Origin: a bacterium
Lineage (GTDB): Bacteria > CLD3 > SB21
NCBI GenBank assembly: GCA_019695335.1
Contig: JAIBAF010000010.1
Span: forward strand, 1-64,000
Reading direction: 5' to 3'
DNA length: 64,000 nt
Below the pieces are notes generated by a model. The model ran no database searches, was not told where the DNA came from, and saw only the letters and a list, made by a program, of their open reading frames with translations. Numbering within the stretch: position 1 is the first letter of the stretch; each line of letters opens with the position of its first letter. Position numbers and translations under genes: made by a program. Below are positions 36,241-45,945 of this stretch, piece by piece.

Positions 36241-38216
36241 CGGTACATGGCTACGAGAATTTCAGGAATTGCAACATACAACGTTGCCAGGATTATAAAC
36301 AGCGCCAGCATCACGACAAGGATATAACTTTGCAGACGACCGCTCTGTACCGGCTGCATCAGGATTCCGATTCGAGTCGTGATAAATCCAACCAGATCGA
36401 CGGAGCCGTCGACGATATTCCGGTCAAACCATGCACAGGCCGCAGAAATGCGGAACAAAATTTGATTGAGGATCCAACGCCAGATCTCATCGATGTACCA
36501 TTTATTTTCCAGATGAACATATAAGCGGCCAAGTTTGCTTCGTAACGGATCATGCATTTCAGTCGTCCATTCCGGCGACCGTTTAGCATACATTATGAAT
36601 GCAACTAGAATTCCCAATACGGCCACTCCGGCTGAAATGGCTGCGATCGACAAATGAAAAACACCTTCGTGTTCCCACGTTGGATTCAGAAAAGCAGCAT
36701 ACGTTTTTAAACCCAAAGCATGGGCAATATCGGCATTACCGATCAGCCCGGCTACAATGGATAAAATACCCAATACCACCAGCGGCAATGTCATACTCAC
36801 CGGCGATTCGTGCGGATGTTTTTTCTCCGGCACTTCGCCCCAGAACGCAACGAAACACAATCTGAACATATAAAAAGCTGTGAAAAAAGCAGCCGTTAAA
36901 CCGACGCCAAATAACACGTAGCCGTGGATATTACCCACTTCCATCGCTAAGGCTAAAATTTCATCTTTACTCCAAAATCCTGCAAACGGCGGAATTCCTG
37001 CTAACGCAAGCGTTCCTATCAGAAACGTCCAAACCGTAATTTTCATTTTCGATCGAATGCCGCCCATCTCCCAAATATTATTCGTATGCATGGCATGGAT
37101 CACACTGCCGGAACCGAGGAACAGCAACGCTTTGAAAAATGCGTGTGTGAAGAGATGAAACGTTCCCGCCGTCTGCCCCATTAAAGCGAGATCAGTGCCG
37201 GAATGGCCGTGTGAAAAATTATTGACGCCGACCATACCGCCAATCCCCAACGCCATCATCATATATCCTAGTTGACTCAACGTTGAAAATGCCAAAATAC
37301 GTTTGATATCGTGCTGAGCGATAGCAATAGTCGCCGCGAAAATAGCCGTGAAACCGCCAATATATGCAACAAATAACATTGTATCCGGTGAACCGGCGAA
37401 AATCATCACGGCGCGAGCGACCAAGAAAATTCCGGCTACGACCATCGTCGCGGCGTGAATCAATGCGGAAACAGGCGTCGGGCCTTCCATCGCGTCCGGC
37501 AACCAGATATGCAATGGAAACTGTCCGCTCTTGCCCATTGCACCAAAGAAAATTAAAAACGGAAATGCTCTCGCAAGCCATTCCGCAGTCTGACCGTATT
37601 GTTGTTGAATTTCGGCAAAATTAAATGTTCCGAAATATCCCCATGCAATCAGCACGGCCATGAAAAATCCCAAATCGCCTGCGCGCGTAACTGAGAACGC
37701 TTTTTTGGCTGCATCGGCGGCCGATTTTTTATCGTAATAGTAACCGATCAATAAGTATGAACACAAACCAACGAGTTCCCAGAAAATAAACATCTGCAGT
37801 ACGTTGTCCGAAAGAACCAATCCAAGCATTGAAAAAGTAAATAGCGACAAATAGGAAAAAAATCTCGCTTTGCCGTCTTCATGCGCCATGTAACCCAGAG
37901 AATAAATATGAACCAACATCGATACCGTTGTCACGACGATCAACATCATCACCGACAAAGGATCGAGGTAAACACCGATGGTTACTTCAAGAGCCTTCCC
38001 GAGCGGAATCCATTCCAACGTTAAAGTTTGAGCTGTTCCGGCGCCGTTGTACATATCCAGCATCACACGGACCGATAAATAAAATGACGTCATAACGGCC
38101 GCGCATGCAATCCATGCCGTCAGCGTTTTGTAATTCCGCGTAAATAAAACTGTGATGATGAATGAAAATAAAGGCAGTGCAGGAATGAGCCAGGCTAATT
38201 CATAATAAGTAGACAC
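36237..38216 (-). CDS. nuoL: NADH-quinone oxidoreductase subunit L
   Basis: 659-residue antiporter-like subunit of complex I with the long amphipathic lateral helix near the C-terminus. Visible family segments include FIFWELVGLCSYLLIGYYY (TM5 Glu), KSGQFPLHIWLPDAMEGPTP and SALIHAATMVVAGIFLV, and the FSTLSQLGYMMMALG region. The frame is open six codons further to a TTG, but TAGGAGA sits 8 nt before the GTG at 38216, which I choose; the longer form would begin at the nuoK stop. Its TGA overlaps the start of the GT-C-type gene. Confidence 0.95.
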   Translation of the reverse strand: MSTYYELAWLIPALPLFSFIITVLFTRNYKTLTAWIACAAVMTSFYLSVRVMLDMYNGAGTAQTLTLEWIPLGKALEVTIGVYLDPLSVMMLIVVTTVSMLVHIYSLGYMAHEDGKARFFSYLSLFTFSMLGLVLSDNVLQMFIFWELVGLCSYLLIGYYYDKKSAADAAKKAFSVTRAGDLGFFMAVLIAWGYFGTFNFAEIQQQYGQTAEWLARAFPFLIFFGAMGKSGQFPLHIWLPDAMEGPTPVSALIHAATMVVAGIFLVARAVMIFAGSPDTMLFVAYIGGFTAIFAATIAIAQHDIKRILAFSTLSQLGYMMMALGIGGMVGVNNFSHGHSGTDLALMGQTAGTFHLFTHAFFKALLFLGSGSVIHAMHTNNIWEMGGIRSKMKITVWTFLIGTLALAGIPPFAGFWSKDEILALAMEVGNIHGYVLFGVGLTAAFFTAFYMFRLCFVAFWGEVPEKKHPHESPVSMTLPLVVLGILSIVAGLIGNADIAHALGLKTYAAFLNPTWEHEGVFHLSIAAISAGVAVLGILVAFIMYAKRSPEWTTEMHDPLRSKLGRLYVHLENKWYIDEIWRWILNQILFRISAACAWFDRNIVDGSVDLVGFITTRIGILMQPVQSGRLQSYILVVMLALFIILATLYVAIPEILVAMYR

Positions 38217-38234
38217 AACCGATTCTCCTAACAA

Positions 38235-38546
38235 CTATCGTTTGAGAGACGTTAATCCTTCGACTTCCAGACTTCGGAAGTTTTTGTAAACAATCATAAC
38301 AATCGCCAGCGCTACGGCCGCTTCAGCCGCAGCAATCGTGATAATAAAAATAACAAAAATGTGCCCCGTCACCGTAGCCGGGTACAGAAAGCGATTGAAC
38401 GCCAACGCAGCCAGGTTGATCGAATTAAATAAAATTTCAATGGATAAAAGCATGGATAAAACCGACCGGCGAATGAGCACACCCGTCATGCCGATGGCAA
38501 ATAAAATGACGCTTAATGTCAGATAATGATATAAACCAATTTCCAT
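38235..38546 (-). CDS. nuoK: NADH-quinone oxidoreductase subunit K
   Basis: 103-residue small membrane subunit of complex I with three helices. Conserved acidic residues for proton transfer lie in MLLSIEILFNSINL (TM2 Glu) and in AAAEAAVALAIV (TM3 Glu). The ATG at 38546 has AGGAG 6 nt upstream and is preferred to the GTG one codon earlier. It lies 11 nt from nuoJ and 18 nt from the chosen nuoL start. Confidence 0.96.
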   Translation of the reverse strand: MEIGLYHYLTLSVILFAIGMTGVLIRRSVLSMLLSIEILFNSINLAALAFNRFLYPATVTGHIFVIFIITIAAAEAAVALAIVMIVYKNFRSLEVEGLTSLKR

Positions 38547-38557
38547 CACATTCTCCT

Positions 38558-39142
38558 TTAGTGCTCTACTTTTTCAGCATGGAGTTCATGTTTCAATTCT
38601 CCGTCGTCATGATCTTCAATCTCATCAACCTCGGCTACCAATGGTTTGCGATCTTCTTGTTTCGCAATGTAGGTTGCTCCGATTAAAGCAACCAGCAATA
38701 AAATCGATACGACATCAAACGGAAAAATAAATTCACTTAATAATGCTTTTCCAATGAGGCCCAGAATATCAGCGGGAACCGCTGACATTTCGGCTGTCGT
38801 CCATTGAATTTTCACAACAATGGTGAGAATCAAACCCAACAATCCGAGAGCCAAAACCGGCGCCAAAAATTTTTGTGAATTAAATTGTTCTTTGTGTTCA
38901 TCGTTGATTTTTGTAGTCAGCATGATCGCAAAGACAATCAGAATCGTGATCGCGCCGATATAAATCAGCACTTGTACTACGGCAATAAATTCAGCATCCA
39001 GCAGAACAAACAACGCGGCCAGGCAGAAAAGCATCCCGGCCAGAAATGTCGCCGATTTAAAAATATTGCGGTGCAGTATGACTGCCAGCGATGCGGCTAT
39101 TGCCAAAGCTGCAAACAGATAAAACATCAATGCATGTACCAT
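38558..39142 (-). CDS. nuoJ: NADH-quinone oxidoreductase subunit J
   Basis: 194-residue membrane subunit of complex I with five helices; the FIAVVQVLIYIGAITILIVF segment (TM3, with the pi-bulge Tyr) is diagnostic. The C-terminus has an unusual acidic/His tail (about 160-194: DEIEDHDDGELKHELHAE) that is longer than in many NuoJ proteins. It follows nuoI by 3 nt. Confidence 0.95.
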   Translation of the reverse strand: MVHALMFYLFAALAIAASLAVILHRNIFKSATFLAGMLFCLAALFVLLDAEFIAVVQVLIYIGAITILIVFAIMLTTKINDEHKEQFNSQKFLAPVLALGLLGLILTIVVKIQWTTAEMSAVPADILGLIGKALLSEFIFPFDVVSILLLVALIGATYIAKQEDRKPLVAEVDEIEDHDDGELKHELHAEKVEH

Positions 39143-39145
39143 AAC

Positions 39146-39748
39146 TTACTCGCTTTGCTGTGCCGCCGATTTTTCAGCCTGCTTTTTTAAACGTTCTTCG
39201 TGTTCCCGTTTATTGATCACATTGACGATCTCGTTTTCACGGGGTGAAATAATCGGTAAATACGTCGATCCGGTTTGACGGCGGCTGGCGGTGTACAGAT
39301 CGTCGTTATATTTTTTATCTTTCACTAAAATCATGTCCATGTCTGCACGGTCATAAAATGAGAGTTCGTAATCATGTCCCATGATGATCGCGTCGAAATT
39401 GCACGCTTCAACGCACAAATTACAAAATTCGCATTTGGTGTAATCAAGAATAAAATCGTTGGCAATCCGCTTCTTCGTAGGGTCGGGATGTTTGTCATGC
39501 GTCACCTGAATACATGACACCGGACATACCACCACACACGCCATACAGGCCACACATTTGGTATAACCGGTAAACTCGCCTTCGGTTTCATACATCATCT
39601 TCACATAACCGATAAAACGGTCCGCGAGCGGTTTTTTAATTTCCGGATATTGTACCGTAGTCTTTTTGCGAAACATATATTTGAATGTCACGCCGAGTCC
39701 GACGAACAGCGACCACAAACCTTTGATAACTTCGATTAAATAACGCAC
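39146..39748 (-). CDS. nuoI: NADH-quinone oxidoreductase subunit I (2x[4Fe-4S])
   Basis: 200-residue ferredoxin-like subunit that carries clusters N6a and N6b to the quinone module. The two binding motifs are Cys65, 68, 71 and 75 (CVACMACVVVCP) and Cys106, 109, 112 and 116 (CEFCNLCVEAC). The GTG start has AAGGA upstream. With nuoB, C and D it forms the peripheral arm here; NuoE, F and G are not encoded in the window, so the electron donor entering at NuoI/B is not defined. Confidence 0.97.
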   Translation of the reverse strand: MRYLIEVIKGLWSLFVGLGVTFKYMFRKKTTVQYPEIKKPLADRFIGYVKMMYETEGEFTGYTKCVACMACVVVCPVSCIQVTHDKHPDPTKKRIANDFILDYTKCEFCNLCVEACNFDAIIMGHDYELSFYDRADMDMILVKDKKYNDDLYTASRRQTGSTYLPIISPRENEIVNVINKREHEERLKKQAEKSAAQQSE

Positions 39749-39763
39749 AGTTTTTTCCTTCGG

Positions 39764-40747
39764 TTAGCTTTTAAACCAAAGCGCGACGGCGCCGGTAACC
39801 ACTAAATTGACCAAAGCAAAAGGCAACAATATTTTCCATCCGAATTGCATCAAATGATCCACGCGCAATCTCGGGAAAGTCCAGCGGAACCACATCATCA
39901 GAAAGATCAATGTGTATACTTTGATAATGAACACCAAAACATGCAGCCACACGGGTACTTGCGAATTATCTACAAAAGGAATCAACCATCCGCCGAGAAA
40001 TAAAACCGTCATCAATGAACACGCCACGAGCATTTCAGTATATTCCGCCAAAAAGAAAAAAGCGAATTTCATCCCGGAATATTCGGTATGAAATCCTGCT
40101 ACCAATTCGGATTCCGCTTCGGGAAGATCAAACGGCGCGCGATTCGCTTCAGCTGTTGCCGCAATCAAAAACAAAAGAAATCCGAGCGGCTGATAAATGA
40201 CGTACCAAGTGCCCGAATCTTGCAACGCTACAATTTCACGCATCGATAATGTACCAGCGATTAAAAATACACCCAGTACCGATGTCACGAGCGGTATTTC
40301 ATACGAAATCATTTGTGCGGCCGAACGCATGGCACCGATCAGCGCATAACGATTATTCGAACCGTAACCGGCCCAGATTACCGAAAACACCATCGAACTG
40401 CCAAGCGCGAAAACATATACGGCACCCATATTCAAATCCTGGACACCAAGATTTTGTGCAACCGGTATCGTCACAAATCCGGCAAACGGCGCCACAAACG
40501 CTAACACCGGCGCCAAAAAGAAAATCACTTTATCCGACTGAATATTGCGGATATTTTCTTTGGTAACTAATTTGATGATATCGGCTGTCGTCTGTAGCAA
40601 TCCCCACGGCCCCACGCGGTTAGGTCCGATTCGTGACTGTATCCACGCCGAAACTTTACGTTCCATGAAAACGAGAATCAGCACCTGTACAGCGATGAGA
40701 CTGAACAAGATGACCACATATAAAAGTCCCAGAATTACGTCCATCAC
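39764..40747 (-). CDS. nuoH: NADH-quinone oxidoreductase subunit H
   Basis: 327-residue membrane subunit that forms part of the quinone chamber. It has eight hydrophobic segments, with ERKVSAWIQSRIGPNRVGP near the N-terminus and FDLPEAESELVAGFHTEYSG in the middle, both hallmarks of NuoH. The GTG at 40747 is immediately followed by an ATG (40744) that may be the real start. It lies 43 nt after nuoD. Confidence 0.97.
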   Translation of the reverse strand: MMDVILGLLYVVILFSLIAVQVLILVFMERKVSAWIQSRIGPNRVGPWGLLQTTADIIKLVTKENIRNIQSDKVIFFLAPVLAFVAPFAGFVTIPVAQNLGVQDLNMGAVYVFALGSSMVFSVIWAGYGSNNRYALIGAMRSAAQMISYEIPLVTSVLGVFLIAGTLSMREIVALQDSGTWYVIYQPLGFLLFLIAATAEANRAPFDLPEAESELVAGFHTEYSGMKFAFFFLAEYTEMLVACSLMTVLFLGGWLIPFVDNSQVPVWLHVLVFIIKVYTLIFLMMWFRWTFPRLRVDHLMQFGWKILLPFALVNLVVTGAVALWFKS

Positions 40748-40790
40748 ACATTCGCCTTAATTTAAGCTCAACACTTGATCACTTAGTTTT

Positions 40791-42020
40791 CTACCGGTCA
40801 ACATCTCCTAAAACAATATCCACGCTTCCGAGAATCGCAATCAGGTCAGCAATTTTCCATCCTCGCGCCGCCAACGGCAGAATTGATAAATTCGTAAAAC
40901 TCGGCGTACGGTATTTAACCCGATTCGGTTTGACCGAACCGTCCGATTCCATATACACCCCGTATTCACCGCGCGGAGCTTCCTGACGAATATACACATC
41001 GCCAACCGGCGGCTTGATATTGCGGGCCAACTTTTTCACTTTATAATCGCCTTCCGGCAATCCATCCAAAGCCTGACGGACAATTTTCGCCGCTTCCATG
41101 ATTTCATCCATGCGTACGCGAAACCGATCGTAACAATCGCCGTTGAAATAAACCGGAATATTAAAATCAAATTTTGGATACAATGAATACGGTTCTTCTT
41201 TCCGCAAATCCCACGGCAAACCGCAAGCGCGTAACATCGGACCGGTTATATCATAGCTGATCGCTTCTTCCAGCGTGATCGCGCCGATACCGCGTGTACG
41301 TTCGACAAAAATTACATTGCCTGTGATCAGGTCATGATAATCCGCCACGCGATCCGGTAAAATTTTCAGAAAATCATTCACCATTTGAATAAACTTCGGC
41401 GTCACATCTTCGGCTACGCCGCCAACGCGAATGTATCCGTAAGTCAACCGGCTACCACAAATTTCCTCAAACATATCGAGGATCGTTTCACGTTCACGGA
41501 ACCCGTAAACAAATCCCGTTAACGCCCCAATATCGGCCGCAAAAGCTCCCATCCACATCAAGTGCGATGCAATACGATTCAATTCCGACACGATGACCCG
41601 AATGTACTCCGCTCGCTCCGGAACTTCGATCGATGCTAGCTTTTCTACCGCCGCCGCAACGCCCCAATTGGCATTCATCGAGCCAAGATAATCCATTCGG
41701 TCAGTAAAAGGCACGATCTGTTGGTAAGTGCGGTTTTCGGAAATCTTTTCAAACGTGCGGTGCAAATAGCCCAGATCCGGTTCACAACTCTTAACGACTT
41801 CCCCTTCCATGCTCACAACGAGGCGTAACACGCCATGCGTGCTCGGATGCTGCGGCCCGATATTCATTAAAAATTCCTCGACGTGCAATTCATTCTCCGG
41901 CAAACCGCGGAGAATTTGTTTTTTCCTTGGAGGAATCTGATCGATTAACGGAATATCTTTACGGAAGGTTTTCTTCGACGCACTATGGGTTAACTGTTCT
42001 GACATAATTACTCTGCTCAT
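40791..42020 (-). CDS. nuoD: NADH-quinone oxidoreductase subunit D
   Basis: 409-residue 49-kDa-type subunit that lines the quinone site. Visible motifs are NIGPQHPSTHGVLRL (quinone-binding His) and DLGYLHRTFEK in the N-terminal third, and the terminal GSVDIVLGDVDR. It is not fused to NuoC. The first ATG is used here; Met6 would give an N-terminus of MSEQLTHSASKK. The 82-nt gap to nuoC is the longest in the operon and holds an inverted repeat. Confidence 0.96.
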   Translation of the reverse strand: MSRVIMSEQLTHSASKKTFRKDIPLIDQIPPRKKQILRGLPENELHVEEFLMNIGPQHPSTHGVLRLVVSMEGEVVKSCEPDLGYLHRTFEKISENRTYQQIVPFTDRMDYLGSMNANWGVAAAVEKLASIEVPERAEYIRVIVSELNRIASHLMWMGAFAADIGALTGFVYGFRERETILDMFEEICGSRLTYGYIRVGGVAEDVTPKFIQMVNDFLKILPDRVADYHDLITGNVIFVERTRGIGAITLEEAISYDITGPMLRACGLPWDLRKEEPYSLYPKFDFNIPVYFNGDCYDRFRVRMDEIMEAAKIVRQALDGLPEGDYKVKKLARNIKPPVGDVYIRQEAPRGEYGVYMESDGSVKPNRVKYRTPSFTNLSILPLAARGWKIADLIAILGSVDIVLGDVDR

Positions 42021-42029
42021 TCAAAATAG

Positions 42030-42090
42030 CCCGCGAAACACACAAAATTTTTCATTATTTTAATTTGCACTTTTTCGCGTTATTCGCGGG
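42030..42090. repeat. Inverted repeat spanning the nuoC-nuoD gap
   Basis: CCCGCGAA at 42030-42037 is repeated as its reverse complement at 42083-42090, enclosing 45 nt. A direct TTCGCG repeat lies next to the second arm. The stem could form in the nuo mRNA just ahead of the nuoD start; no T-tract follows, so it is not an intrinsic terminator. mRNA processing or stability control is possible. Confidence 0.45.
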
Positions 42091-42102
42091 AAATCGTATT
42101 CA

Positions 42103-42567
42103 TCATTTAAAATCCGGTTTTTTTACAAAAAATCCAGGACGTTCATAATCCTTTCTTAATCCATGCCCGACAAAATCCGGCGGCGTCAGAATGCGACGCA
42201 GTTCGGGATGACCTTCAAATTGAACACCGTACAGATCAAACACTTCGCGCTCAGTCCAATTCGCAATACCCCACCACTTCGTCAACGACTCAATCACCGG
42301 TTTTTGCCGGTCAAGTTTAACTTTGACTAATAGATAATGTTTGTGGCGGTAAGATTGAAAACCGTAGATCAGGTGAATTTGGTTTTCAGAAAGATGATCA
42401 GAGGCTGTCAGAAGATCGAGAACGGTACAATTCAATTCGGGAGATTCACGAATAAATTCAACAAAGGAGAAAAAATCATTTTTGTCAATAATCAGATTTT
42501 TATCGAATTCTGCTTCCGTCTTCGGAAACCGGCTTTTAACCAGTTCAACAATCGCTTGAAATTCCAT
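42103..42567 (-). CDS. nuoC: NADH-quinone oxidoreductase subunit C
   Basis: 154-residue 30-kDa-type subunit of the peripheral arm. The family signature NWTEREVFDLYGVQFEGHPE and the C-terminal RRILTPPDFVGHGLRKDY are present. It is a stand-alone protein, unlike the NuoCD fusion of enterobacteria. It lies 23 nt after nuoB. Confidence 0.95.
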   Translation of the reverse strand: MEFQAIVELVKSRFPKTEAEFDKNLIIDKNDFFSFVEFIRESPELNCTVLDLLTASDHLSENQIHLIYGFQSYRHKHYLLVKVKLDRQKPVIESLTKWWGIANWTEREVFDLYGVQFEGHPELRRILTPPDFVGHGLRKDYERPGFFVKKPDFK

Positions 42568-42590
42568 AAGTATTTTTTTTAATGTTGGGA

Positions 42591-43118
42591 TTAATCTTCA
42601 ACAACAGATTTTTTGCGAAGCACCCCTTCCTTTTCGATTTTCTTTTGCAGTTGCAATAAACCGTCGATCAAAGCTTCCGGACGAGGCGGACAGCCGGGAA
42701 GATAGACATCCACGGGTACCAACTGATCCACACCTTTGACAACTGTGTAAGAATCATAGTAAAAAGGGCCTCCGCCAATCGCACATGAACCCATCGCGAT
42801 CACATATTTTGGTTCCGGCATTTGATCATATAATTGTTTTACCCTCGGCGCCATTTTTTCGGTTACCGTGCCGGCGACAATCATCAGGTCGGCCTGACGA
42901 GGTGAGGCGCGCATGACTTCTGCGCCGAAACGCGACATGTCGAATTTCGACATCATCGTCGCCATCATTTCGATCGCACAGCACGCCAGCCCGAATCCCA
43001 AAGGCCATAACGAATTTTTTGTGCCCCAAGTAAAAATTTTATCGATACTGGTAATGACAATTTCTCCGCCGGGAAATTTTTCGATCTTCGGAAAAACGTC
43101 TTCATTCACTACTCCCAT
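42591..43118 (-). CDS. nuoB: NADH-quinone oxidoreductase subunit B (cluster N2)
   Basis: 175-residue subunit that holds the terminal [4Fe-4S] cluster N2. Ligands are in LACCAIEMM (Cys46 and Cys47), in the [11 protein letters not shown] region and in [10 protein letters not shown]. The ATG at 43118 is chosen because AAGGAG lies 7 nt upstream; the frame extends seven codons further to a GTG. The chosen start overlaps the nuoA end by 10 nt. Confidence 0.96.
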   Translation of the reverse strand: MGVVNEDVFPKIEKFPGGEIVITSIDKIFTWGTKNSLWPLGFGLACCAIEMMATMMSKFDMSRFGAEVMRASPRQADLMIVAGTVTEKMAPRVKQLYDQMPEPKYVIAMGSCAIGGGPFYYDSYTVVKGVDQLVPVDVYLPGCPPRPEALIDGLLQLQKKIEKEGVLRKKSVVED

Positions 43119-43471
43119 TCGAGCGCTCCTTTCTTCCACGCGTACACTAGGCCAAATACCAGCACAATTGTAAAAAACGTAATCTCAACAAACGCTACCA
43201 CGGGAATCGAATTGAATACTTTGACTAATGGAATGAAAAATACTACTTCCACGTCGAAAACGACGAAAAGCAGGGCAAATAAATAATAACGAATGTTGAA
43301 TTGAAAATAGGAATCGGCTTGGGCGGGCAATTCGCCGCATTCATACGGCGTTAGTTTCGCTTTGGAAGGTTTACTCGGACGCAGGGCCCATGAAGCCAGC
43401 ATCGCTACCAGCACCATCCCCGAACCGCCCAGTATAAAAATCAAAACGTAAAGGTATTCTTGCTGCAACAT
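43109..43471 (-). CDS. nuoA: NADH-quinone oxidoreductase subunit A
   Basis: 120-residue membrane subunit with three helices. The conserved PYECGELP loop and the [18 protein letters not shown] helix with acidic residues are diagnostic. A purine-rich GGAGAGAGAG element precedes the ATG. It is the first gene of the nuo operon, about 50 nt after the inferred transcription start. Confidence 0.96.
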   Translation of the reverse strand: MLQQEYLYVLIFILGGSGMVLVAMLASWALRPSKPSKAKLTPYECGELPAQADSYFQFNIRYYLFALLFVVFDVEVVFFIPLVKVFNSIPVVAFVEITFFTIVLVFGLVYAWKKGALEWE

Positions 43472-43527
43472 GCTCTCTCTCCTTCTGCCCGGTGAGAATT
43501 CGGACGAGAATCTTTAAAAACGCGACC

Positions 43528-43556
43528 AATATAAAAAGATAATTTCTATTGTGCAA
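43528..43556 (-). promoter_or_regulatory. Sigma70-type promoter of the nuo operon
   Basis: On the minus strand TTGCAC (plus 43556-43551) and TATATT (plus 43533-43528) are separated by exactly 17 nt. The start site would be near 43521, which gives a 50-nt leader before nuoA. Confidence 0.65.
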
Positions 43557-43589
43557 GCGCGATAGAAGTTTTTTTATGAACCTTCAAAA

Positions 43590-44339
43590 TCAAAAACTTT
43601 TTGTCATACTTGCGCCGATATAATAGCTGTTCATTCCGATCGACGGAATACTTTCGATCCGGAAATTATATCCGGAAAGCTTTTGTCGCTTGTTGTACAT
43701 ACGCACAGCATTGATCGCGCTCAGTACGTGATTGACTACAACGCCATAAACAACAAATTGCGAATAACGTTTATAATTACGACTTTCCAGACGTTTATCC
43801 TCAAAACGGTTCTGGTTTGTTTCATTATCCCACTGCCAAAAATTGGCCGTATTTTCCTCATACACAGCTTCCGGTCCAAAAAAACGGCGTTGAATATCAT
43901 TGAAAGCATAAATATCCGTAAATTTACCGATCACTGAAAAATATCCCGACGGTTTCGATGTTTTCCAATTAACGTTTGCATGGGCCGCAGCTAACGCTTC
44001 GGCGTCGGACCGCGACCAATGGCTGTAACTCTGGAAATAAAAATGTCCGGCCCACAAAAGGGCTTCACTGGCAAAAAAATATTTCCCGGATTGCCATTCC
44101 CGTAACTGCCAATTATTTAGGTAGAGTTCACCCACGCCGGGTACAAGCAGAGACAACAACAACGCTTTTTTCTTTGATTTGACGGTAACGTCTTGTGTCA
44201 AATCATTCTGAGCAGGATAAACAGGAATGGTCCTAATACCTGCAACGCTAAATTTCTGTTTCTCAAATTTCAGAGTACCATCCGACGCGTGCAAAGATGA
44301 AAAAATTACAACAAGAAAAAAAATAAACCACCACCGCAT
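43590..44339 (-). CDS. DUF5683-like envelope protein
   Basis: 249-residue protein with a signal peptide (about 1-18). The segment KKALLLSLLVPGVGELYLNNW (about 56-76) followed by a hydrophobic stretch around YFFASEALLWAGHFYF is the pattern of DUF5683-type proteins common in the FCB group. The rest is rich in Tyr/Trp/Asn and ends in a beta-like IGASMTKSF with a terminal Phe, which would suit the outer membrane. The function is unknown. It lies 40 nt after the histidine kinase and 118 nt before nuoA on the same strand. Confidence 0.65.
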   Translation of the reverse strand: MRWWFIFFLVVIFSSLHASDGTLKFEKQKFSVAGIRTIPVYPAQNDLTQDVTVKSKKKALLLSLLVPGVGELYLNNWQLREWQSGKYFFASEALLWAGHFYFQSYSHWSRSDAEALAAAHANVNWKTSKPSGYFSVIGKFTDIYAFNDIQRRFFGPEAVYEENTANFWQWDNETNQNRFEDKRLESRNYKRYSQFVVYGVVVNHVLSAINAVRMYNKRQKLSGYNFRIESIPSIGMNSYYIGASMTKSF

Positions 44340-44379
44340 TCTATTTTCCCTTTCTGATTTTTTTCAGACCATGAGCCAA

Positions 44380-45804
44380 TTATACAGCAGGCTCTTTCGG
44401 AAATATCAAGACACACCGCGTACCTTGAGTTTCTCCGGCCGCCATTCGAATATCGCCGTTATTTTCATCCACTAATTTTTTTACAATCGCCAGTCCAAGG
44501 CCCGATCCTTTTTCCTTCGTTGTGAAAAAGGGATCAAAAATTTTATCACGAATACCCTCCTCAATCCCCTCTCCGTTATCTTCAATAGAAATTTCGACCT
44601 GATTCCCCGCCGAGCGTGAACCTATCAAAATCCGTCCATTACCGTTCAGCGACTGGATGGAATTCTCTATCACATTGACAAGAATTTGTCGCAAATGACC
44701 GGGATCAACAAATGTACGCCGTTCCTCGATATCCACATCGAAAACAATTTGCTTTTCTTCAATGTCAGGACCGAAGTTCAGTTGGACTTCCTCCACAAGT
44801 TTCAGAATATCACATACCTGAGGCTGCGGATTTTGAGGACGCGCAAATTCCAGGAAATCCGACAGAATTTTTTTCATGACGTCCACTTCCCGGATAATTT
44901 TTTTCGAATAATCCTTTTTCTTATCTCCCGTTTCGAGTTCTTTGTTCAATAAATGAGAAAAAATCTCTACGCCGCCCAACGGATTGCGCAATTCATGCGC
45001 CACGCCAGCCACCATGGTTTTCAAGTATTGATCGCGCTTCAAGATATTTCTGCGCATTTTTTCCATCGTATCTCCGAGAAAACCGATTTCATCCGTACTT
45101 TTGACTTCAATAGCTGTTTCCATATTACCCGATCCGATTTTTTCAGCTTCTTCCATCAATTGCTTGACCGGAGTGTTGATCGTACGTGAAAAGAAATAAC
45201 CGATCAGGATCGATACAAGCACACCGACAATTCCGACCGTAATCAAATGCCATTCAATACGCTTGATCAGGTATAAAAACGTAGCGCTACCGTCAACAGC
45301 AATGACGCCTTTAACTTCCTTATTGACTGTCATCGGTACAAAAGCTGTTTTATACAGCTTACCGTCATAGCTTTCAAACAGCATCGAATGTGACGGCAAT
45401 CCTTTGAGGGTACGTGCAAATTCAACCTGATTATATTTTAGCGACGGGTATGCATAAGTGATTTTCACACCGTCTTCCGTATCTAAGAGACTTCGCCCAG
45501 CAAGATCCATCACATAAATTCGCTCTACGTCAGTAACATCGCGTAAATCGATTAATTTTTTTTTAAAATTTTTATATGTCCGACTGTTTTCATCTCCACG
45601 GGCAAGTTTAGACACCAGTTCAGTATTAATTTGTAATGAAGCGGCATGCGCCACCGCAAGCAGCTTTTTGCCCAACTCTTCATCAAGGCTGTCTTCCGTA
45701 TACCAGTAATGCAGCATCCCGCTGACACTAAAAATAGTAAGACAAAACACTGAAAAAATGGCGATCAGTTTATTCTGAATTTTCGAGGCAATGAATCGAA
45801 ACAT
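44380..45804 (-). CDS. Sensor histidine kinase with HAMP domain
   Basis: 474-residue membrane histidine kinase. Two membrane segments (about 12-32 and 186-206) flank an extracytoplasmic sensor of about 150 residues with a dCache/PAS-like layout (RIYVMDLAGRSLLDTEDG). A HAMP domain (about 207-260, ending STDEIGFLGDTMEKM) leads to HisKA with His270 in GVAHELRNP. The ATPase part has N-, G1- and G2-box motifs (DNGEGIEEG, GSGLGLAIVKKLV). The stimulus is unknown. No response regulator is adjacent. It precedes the DUF5683-like gene by 40 nt, and these may be cotranscribed. Confidence 0.93.
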   Translation of the reverse strand: MFRFIASKIQNKLIAIFSVFCLTIFSVSGMLHYWYTEDSLDEELGKKLLAVAHAASLQINTELVSKLARGDENSRTYKNFKKKLIDLRDVTDVERIYVMDLAGRSLLDTEDGVKITYAYPSLKYNQVEFARTLKGLPSHSMLFESYDGKLYKTAFVPMTVNKEVKGVIAVDGSATFLYLIKRIEWHLITVGIVGVLVSILIGYFFSRTINTPVKQLMEEAEKIGSGNMETAIEVKSTDEIGFLGDTMEKMRRNILKRDQYLKTMVAGVAHELRNPLGGVEIFSHLLNKELETGDKKKDYSKKIIREVDVMKKILSDFLEFARPQNPQPQVCDILKLVEEVQLNFGPDIEEKQIVFDVDIEERRTFVDPGHLRQILVNVIENSIQSLNGNGRILIGSRSAGNQVEISIEDNGEGIEEGIRDKIFDPFFTTKEKGSGLGLAIVKKLVDENNGDIRMAAGETQGTRCVLIFPKEPAV

Positions 45805-45945
45805 AGTGTAATCTAATTCCGCTTGATCCTCGAATCAAGAGAATTTCAATGGAGATGAACTTCGATTCGATATTTTTTAAATGTAAATTACCTTTTAAAG
45901 ACTATCGAGCTTGATGATTGCACTTGCTTTTTTTAAACGACGTGA

